A DNA stretch of 64,000 nucleotides from Sapria himalayana (taxonomy: Eukaryota > Streptophyta > Magnoliopsida > Malpighiales > Rafflesiaceae): assembly GCA_029783825.1 (NCBI GenBank), contig JAREIK010000739.1:1-64000 (forward strand). The letters are read 5' to 3'. Below, one piece after another: positions 55,813 through 64,000 of the stretch. A program made the position numbers and the translations under genes. Numbering within the stretch: position 1 is the stretch's first letter; every line of letters starts with the position of its first letter. The notes beneath the pieces were generated by a model that was not told where the DNA came from, did no database searches, and saw nothing but the letters and a program-made list of their open reading frames with translations.

Positions 55813-58800
55813 ATCTGTCTATCTGTCAATCAATCCATGTCTATCTACAAATATGTCAAACTAACTATCTATCTTTCTATCTATATATTAGTCTATCTGT
55901 TAGTTGTATATTTGTATAACTATCAATATGTTAATATGTCTATTTATCTATATATATATATATTTTCTATTATTATATCAATCAATCAATTAATCAATCT
56001 ATCTATCTATCTATTTGTCGACCTATCTATATTTCTATCTATCAGTTATTTATCTATCTTTTTATCAATCTGTCTATATGTCTGTCAATCTATCTATCAT
56101 TCTGTCTATTCATCGATCATTCTATCTATCTATATGGTTATCGATCTATATGTCTATTATTATATGTGTCTTTCTATTTTTATTTGTAACTATTTATATA
56201 GCTATATATATATATATATCTACCTATTTATATGTCTATCTATCTATCATTTTGTCTATCTTTTCAACTATCAATCTGTCAATCTAACTAACTATCAATC
56301 TATCATTCTATCTATTTAGATATCTGTCTATCTATCAATTTGTCAATTTATCGATCAATCTATCTATTATTTATCTGTTTCACTCTTTATTTATCTTTCT
56401 ATCTATATGACTATATGTATAATTGTATATCAATCTATAAATCTATTTGTCTATCTTTCTATCTAGCTATCTATCTATCTATTCTATCTATTTATCTATC
56501 TATTTGTCTATATGACTAACTATCTATCTATCTATATGTCCATTTGTGTATCTTTCTATCTGTATAACTGTCTATATATCAAACTATTTATTTGTATATC
56601 TTTCAATCTGTCAATCTATCTATAAGTCTATCTATCTATCTCTCTATCTTTTATATTTATGGCTGTCTATCTATCTATCTGTCTATTTGTCTATCTGTCT
56701 ATCTATCTATCTATATATCTGTCTAGTGTCTATCTATCTATTTATCTATCTGTCTGTCTATTTGTGGATCTAACTATTTATCCATCATTCTATATATCTA
56801 TGTATCTATCTATCTATCTGTATGACTATATATCTATTTATCTATTTGTTTATCTGTTTATATGTCTATTTGTGTATCTATCTATCTGTATATCTATATA
56901 TCCATCTAATAATTTGCCTATTTGCCTTTCTATCTATCTATTTTTCTTTCTATCTAACTATCTATCTCTCTATCTATCAATTAATCTATCTACATATATA
57001 TCTAACTATTTATCTATTTTTCTATTAATAAATCAATCTATCTATCTATTTATCTTTTTATCTATCTATATATATCTCTATTTACCTATCAGGCTGTCTA
57101 TTTGTTAATCTACATATTTATCTATAAATCTAAATATTAATTTTTCTATCTTTCTATCTATTAATCTCTCAATCTAATGATCAATCAATCTTTTTATCTA
57201 TCCATCCATCTATATATATACCTATCTATCTATTTATCTATTTGTCTATATTTCTATCTATCTGTTTGTCTATTTGTCTATCTATCTATCTATCAATTTT
57301 GTTTATTTATTTATCTATCTACAATTCTATCATTTTATTTCTCTATCTATCTATTTATTAATCTATCTATTTTACTATCTATCTATCTTTCAATTTGTCT
57401 ATAAATATATATCGATGTAAATATTTATTTGGCTATCTATCTATCCATTTGTCTGTCTGTCTGTCTATTATCTATCTATTAATCTCTCTAATGGTATATT
57501 TGTCTATCTATATATCTATCTATCTGTCTATCTATCTATCTATCTATATATCTAGCTGTTCATCTTTCTATCTATTTATATGTTAATCATTTCATCTATC
57601 TATATTTCTATCATTCTAAGTGTCTATCTATCTATTTATATTTCGATCTATATATATGTCTATCTATCTATCTATTTATTTATCTGTCCGTCGATCTTTA
57701 TTTCTACTGATTTTTTTTCTATCAATTTATCAATGTGTCTATCTTTATTTATATCAATCAAACTATCTAACTATCTATCAATCAATCTATGCATCTATCT
57801 ATCCATCTATCTATCTATCTTTCAGTTTATATGTCTATTTGTCTATCTATCTATCTATCTATCTATTTGTTTATATATCTATTTATCTATCTATCAATGT
57901 GTCATTTGTCTATCTATCTATTTGGTTATCTATCTATTTGTTAATATGCATATCTATATATATTCCTATCTATCTATATTTCTATTTATCTATCTATCTA
58001 CTAGTATACCTATCTACCTGTCTACATATCTATCTTTCTACCCGTCTAACTTTCTACATGTCTACAAGATTACCTATCAACCTTCTACCTATCTATCTCG
58101 TTACCGGTCTACCTATCTATTAGTCTATCCATCTAGCTAGCTATTTGTATGTCTATTTTTCTATCTATCTATCTATTTATATATCTATCTATCTTTCTAG
58201 TTATCTATTTGTCTATCTGTCTATCTATCTATATATGTATCTTCGATCTATATGTCCATGTATCTATGTGTCTGTCTATCTATCAATCTATCTATCTTTA
58301 TGAATATCTATATATCTAGCTAAATTTATATCTATCTATCTATCTATATGTATATATATAAATCAATCTATCTCTCTATCTATCTCACTTTCAATCAATC
58401 AATCTATATATCTATCTGTCTATCTATTTCTCTATCTATCTATTTATCTTTCTATCTATTTATCTATCGAACTATTTATCCATCTATCTATCTGTATATT
58501 TGTCTATCTGTATATCTATCTATTTGTCTATTAATGAATCTAACTATCTATGTATTTAACTATCTACCTCTCAATATATCAATCTGCCTGCCTATCTATA
58601 TGTCTATCTATTTGTATATCAATCTATCAATTTGTCTTCCTATCTATATGTCTATCTATCTATCAGTTTATCAATCTTTCTATTTGTCAATCTGCCGATT
58701 TGACTATTTGTAAATCTATCTATCTATCAATCTGTCCAAATTGTCTATATGTCTTATTATCTATCTATCTTTCTTTCTTTTTATTTGTCTAATTGTTTAT

Positions 58801-60958
58801 CTACCTATGTGTTTATCTGTTGATCTGTCAACTTGTGTATCTACCTATCAATCTTTCTATCTATTTATCTATCTATATATCTATCTATATATCTATCGAT
58901 CTATTTATCTGCCATTTGCCTTTTTATCTATATATCTATCTATCTATCTTCGATTTGTCTCTTTATCTATCTACCTATATATATATATATCTATCGATCT
59001 ATTTGTTTGACTGCCTATTTATCTATCTATTTATTTATCTTTCTATCTATATATCTATTTGTGTATTTTTCAATTTGTCAATCTATTTATCTAACTATCT
59101 GTCATTCTGTTCTTTTATTTTTCGGTCAATATATCTGTCTACCTACCTAACTATCTACCTATCTACCTATTTACCCATTTGCTTGTCTGCTTGTCTAGCT
59201 ATCTAGTTGTCTATCTATTTCCCTGTCTATCTATATATGTGTCTAGCTATCTATCTGTCTACCTATCTATCTATCTATCTATTTATCTATCTATCTACAT
59301 GTCAACTAATCTACCTATCTACCTATCAACCTATTTACTTGTCTAGCTTTGTATCTATCTACTTGTCTACCTATCTACCTCTCAACTTATCTACCTGTCT
59401 ACCTGTCATTCTATCTATCTATCTATCTATCTACCTATCTATTTGTGTATATATCTATCTATCTAAATATAGATCTATCTATCTATCCATCTAATATATA
59501 TATATATATCTCTTAATCTTTCTATTTATCTATCTGTCTATCTTTCTATCATCTATTTGTTTATCTATGTATATGTCTTTTTATCAATCTATTTATCTTA
59601 TATGTCTATATGTCTATCTAGCATTTAGTCTATCAATCTATCTATATATCTATCAATCTATCTTTCTATCAAATTATTAATCAATCTATCTATTTATCTA
59701 GCTAGCTATCTATTTATCTAGCTAGCTATCTATCTGTCTATCTATATATATGTCTATTTGTCTATCTATCTATATGTCTATATATCTATCTGTCTATCTA
59801 TATATTTGTTCATTTTTCTATTTGTCTATCTATCTATCTATCAATATATATATAGTTGTATATCTATCAATTTATCTATTTGTCAATTTGTCAATCTATT
59901 TAACTAAAGATCTATCTATCTTTCTATATTTTTTGTCATCTATCTATCTATTTGTATATATGTCTATCTTTCTATCTATGGATCTACTCATGTATCTAAC
60001 TATCTTTTGACTATTTATTTATAAATCTATGTTTCTATCTATTTATCTATCTATGTATCTATATATCAGTTTATCTATTTATATCTATATATGTTAATCT
60101 CTATTTCTATCAATCAATCTATTTGTCTATTTAACTATTTGTCTATCAATCTTTCTATCTAACAGCCTATTTATCTACTTGTCTAACTATATATCTTTTT
60201 AACTATCTATCTACATATCTATGATTCTAACTTTTTGTCTATCTACCTATATGTCTATAGGTATATCTGACACTATGTCTATCAATATATCGGTGTATCT
60301 ATATAATTATCTATTTATATTTCTTTTTTTCTATCTATCTGTCTAATTATCTATATTTCTATCTACCTATCTATCAATCTATCTGTCTGTGTCTGTCTAT
60401 CTATTGGTCGATTTGTCAATCTATCTAAAAATCTTTCTATTTGTCTATCTATCTATATATCAATTTATCTGTCTAAATATCTATGTATCTATGTATTTAT
60501 GTATCTATGTATCTAACATCTATCTATCAGTCTTCTATCTATCTATCTATCTGTCTGTCTATCTATATTCATATTTATCTATCTATTTATATATCAATTT
60601 GACTTTCTTTATATCTGTCAATCAATCTATCTAACTATATGTCAATTTATTTATCTATCTATCCGTCTATTTGTTTATTTATCTATCTATCTATCCATCT
60701 ATCTATTAGTGTATCTATATATCTGTTTAACTATCTATCTATCTAATTATCTATCTACCTATCTATCATTCTGACTTTCTATCTATATATTTATATGTTT
60801 ATCTATCTATCTGACTATATTTCTATCTATCTATCTGTGTATCTATCTATCCGTGTATCTATCTATCTATCAATCTTTTTATCTATTTGTCTATCTATCT
60901 ATCTGTCTATCTTTCTATCTATTAATCTATTGAACTATAAGTCTGTGTATCTGTCTAT

Positions 60959-61070
60959 TTGTATATCTATCAATGTATCTATCTATTTATCTATGTCACA
61001 ATCTAACTACTTATTTGTATATCTATCAATGTATCTATCTATTTATCTATGTCACAATCTAACTACTTAT
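60959..61070. repeat. 56-bp tandem duplication inside the right TCTA tract
   Basis: A 56-base unit (TTGTATATCTATCAATGTAT to CACAATCTAACTACTTAT) occurs twice back to back at 60959 and 61015. The copies look identical. Confidence 0.9.
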
Positions 61071-61419
61071 TTGTATATCTATCTATCTATATAGCTTTAT
61101 GTCTATATATCAATGCATCTATCTATTTTCTATCTATCTATCTATCTATCTATCTATTTGTCTATCTATCTATTTATTTGTTTGTTTGTCTGTCAATCAA
61201 TCTATCTTTCTACTTGTCTATCTGATTATTTGTTTGTTTGTCTGTATATCTATCTATCTATCTATTTAAATATCTATCTATCTATCAATCTATTTATATA
61301 TCTTTCTATATATCTATCTATCTATCATTCTATCTATCAAATTGTATATCTATCTATGTGTATATCTATCTAAATATCAATATATTTGTTAATTTGTCTA
61401 TTTGTCTATCTATCTATCT

Positions 61420-62056
61420 ATATGTCTATCTATCTATCTATTTATCGATATATCTAACTATTTCTACATATATCTGTTTATCTATCAAACAATCTATCTA
61501 TGTATCTATCTATCTATCCATCTAACAATCACTGTATCTATCTATCTATCTATGTGTCTATCTATATATATGTCTAACTAATGATCTATTTATGTATTTA
61601 TTTATCTATCTATATGTATATCTGTCTATCAGTCGATCTATCTATTTGTCTATTTATCTAATTGTCTATGTTTCAATCTATATATTTGTCTATCTTTCTA
61701 TCAATCTATTTGTCTATCTATTCATTTGTCTATCTATCTATCTGTCTATCTCTCTATTTGTTTATTTGTCTATCTATCTATCTATCTATTTGTCCATAAA
61801 TGTATCTACGTATCTTACTATCTACTATCTCTCTCTATCTCAATTTATCGATCTATCTATCTTTCTATTTATCTTTTATCTTTATCTCTATCTATCAATC
61901 TATTTTTCTATCTTTCTATCATTCTTTCTATTTATCTATCTATATGTCTATCTATCTATCTATTTAACTATCTATCTAACTATTTCTACATATATCTGTC
62001 TATCTATCAAACAATCTATCTATGTATCTATCTATCTATCCATCTAACAATCACCG

Positions 62057-62103
<47 letters not shown>

Positions 62104-62485
62104 GTGTCTATCTATATATATGTCTAACTAATGATCTATTTATGTATTTATTTATCTATCTTTATGTATATCTGTCTATTAGTCGATCTATCTATTTGTC
62201 TATTTATCTAATTGTCTATGTTTCAATCTATATATTCGTCTATCTTTCTATCTATCTATTTGTCTATCTATTCATTTGTCTATCTAGCTATTTGTCTATC
62301 TCTCTATTTGTTTATTTGTCTATCTATCTATTTGTCCATCAATGTATCTACGTATCTTACTATCTTACTATCTCTCTCTATCTTAATTTATCGATCTATC
62401 TATCTTTCTATTTATCTTTCTATCTTTATCTCTATCTATCAATCTATTTTTCTATCTTTCTATCATTCTATCTATCTATCTATCT
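61420..62485. repeat. ~525-550-bp higher-order duplication inside the right TCTA tract
   Basis: Two adjacent units of about 525-550 bases share irregular landmarks: CTAACTATTTCTACATATAT (61454 and 61976), ATGTCTAACTAATGATCTAT (61570 and 62120), TTTGTCCAT with ACGTATCTTACTATC (61789 and 62331). The offset changes between landmarks because the number of perfect TCTA units differs. Confidence 0.9.
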
Positions 62486-62516
62486 ATTTATCTTTTGTCT
62501 GTCTAATTTCTTTATC

Positions 62517-62559
<43 letters not shown>

Positions 62560-64000
62560 TTGTATATATTTCTATCTATCAATCTATTTATCTGACAATC
62601 TCAAAATCTATTTTTCTATCCATCTATCTATCTATCTTTTAATCTATCTATATGTCTATCGATCTATCTATCTATATATTTAACTTTCTATCTATCTATC
62701 TATTTATCTTTCTATTTGTCTATTTATCTATATGTTTATTTATCTATCTGTCTATCATTCTATCGGACTATCTATCTATTTATCTTTCTAACTACTTGCC
62801 TATTTAAATATCTATCTTTATATTTATATGTCTATTTATATATTTGTATATTTAATTATCTTTCTATTTATCTATATGTCTATCCATCTATTTATCAATG
62901 TATCTATCAATCTATATATATGTCTATCTATCATTCTTTACATCTATCTATATGTTTATCTTTCTAAATGTATATCATTTTATCATTCTATGTGTCTATC
63001 CATCTATTTATCTTTCTAAGTATATTTATATCTATCTATCTATCTATATATCCATCTATCTATCCATCTACCTATTTATGTATCTATGTTTCTATCTATA
63101 AATCTATCTATTTGACTATGTATATATCTATTAACAATCTATCTGTCTATTTATCTTTCTATTTATCTATATATATATATCTATCTATTTATCGAATCAT
63201 CCATCTATCTATTTATCAATATTCTCTCTCTCAATCTATCTATCTACCTATCAGTCTATCTATCTATATATCTATCTGTCTATCTATCTATTCATCTATC
63301 TATCTTACTATCTATATATATATATGTCTATATATATATATATATATATCTTTATATCTATCTATCTATCTTTCTGTCTATATTTCTTTTAATTTATCTA
63401 TTTATTTTCCAATCTATTTATCTATATATCTATCTATCTATCTATCTTTATGTCTATCTATTTATATGTATATATGTCTATTTGTCAATCGATCTATTGA
63501 ACTATATTTTTCTATCTATATATCTATGTATCTATCTGTCAACTATTTATCTATCTATATGTATATTTATCTATCTATTTTTTAGATATTTATCTGTCTA
63601 TTTGTCTACCTATCTGTTTACCTGTTTATATATCAATCTATCTATATATCTAACTATCTATATTTCTATCTGTCTATCTGTCTCTCAATCTATATGTTTA
63701 TTTATCTATCTATCTATACATCTAACTATCTATCTTTCTATCTGTCGAAATGTCTCTCAATCTATATGTCTATTTATCTATCTATCTATCTATCTAACTA
63801 TCTATATATCGATCTATCTATCTTAATTTCTATCTATTGATTTGTCTAAATGTCTCTCTATAACTTTGTCTATCTATCTATCTATCTCTCTATTTGTAAA
63901 ATTTTTTAACTATCTATATGTCTATCTTTCTATCTATCTATTTTACAATCCATCTATTTGTATATCTATCAATCTATCTATGTATCTACCTATTTATCTG

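Larger units (their letters stand above)
55813..64000. repeat. Degenerate (TCTA)n tract, right, runs off the window
   Basis: More than 8.1 kb of TCTA-based DNA with scattered substitutions and short (TA)n blocks (for example 62521-62555). Internal higher-order duplications are present. Long plus-strand frames of Ser-Ile-Tyr-Leu type reflect a repeat without stop codons, not genes. Nothing else is visible in it. Confidence 0.95.

Noticed and set aside
55837..63826. Many overlapping plus-strand frames, up to ~205 codons, in the right TCTA tract
   Set aside because: Microsatellite translation only; no membrane-protein claim can rest on it despite the hydrophobic look.
1..64000. tRNA, rRNA or conserved small RNA genes
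   Set aside because: No cloverleaf with the expected box A/B motifs and no rRNA-like sequence was noticed on either strand by eye; a tRNA or covariance-model scan would be needed to exclude it fully.

Overview
The window is transposon-dominated DNA from a flowering plant. Supporting this are plant-type L1 LINEs with a DUF4283 plus zinc-knuckle ORF1 and an RVT_3 RNase H, En/Spm (CACTA) elements with plant TNP2-type and TNP1-type transposase remains, a captured fragment of a plant-specific BPC/GAGA-binding gene, and very AT-rich flanks. I cannot name the species. I see no intact host gene, tRNA, rRNA or CRISPR array; every protein signature belongs to a mobile element or to a fragment carried by one.

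Layout. 1-5275: minus-strand LINE A, whose 3' end lies outside the window. 5283-7036: degenerate (TCTA)n. 7037-19353: CACTA element L (+). 19354-23156: degenerate (GATA)n with a duplicated piece of L's end. 23157-55812: CACTA element R (-), a relative of L in inverted orientation and broken open by later insertions. These are CACTA element M (25152-39025, ATA target duplication), a GC-rich foldback-like element (39973-41017), and LINE B (45755-52513, 14-bp target duplication). LINE B itself holds a GC-rich hAT-type MITE (47837-48326, 8-bp target duplication). 55813-64000: more than 8 kb of degenerate (TCTA)n running off the window.

How the parts relate. L, R and M belong to one CACTA family. 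They share subterminal repeats built on TTAGCTAGGGA and CCATCGCTAAAT, a TA-rich spacer, a TNP1-like (Transposase_24) gene, arrays of palindromic TGTACA-centred units, and a recurring module of about 220 bp. M alone keeps a (decayed) TNP2 transposase. L and R have lost it at the same junction beside a (CT)n tract, and both carry the N-terminal part of a BPC gene, so they form a TNP2-less subfamily. All three share one in-frame TAG in the TNP1-like gene. Removing M rejoins R's palindromic array precisely, and an empty LINE B target site survives in M, so the nesting order can be read directly: R, then M, the foldback and LINE B, then the MITE in LINE B.

The tetranucleotide tracts make up about a fifth of the window. 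They abut both ends of L and both broken ends of R, and they contain higher-order duplications. The long SIYL-type open frames in them are a by-product of a stop-free repeat and are not genes.
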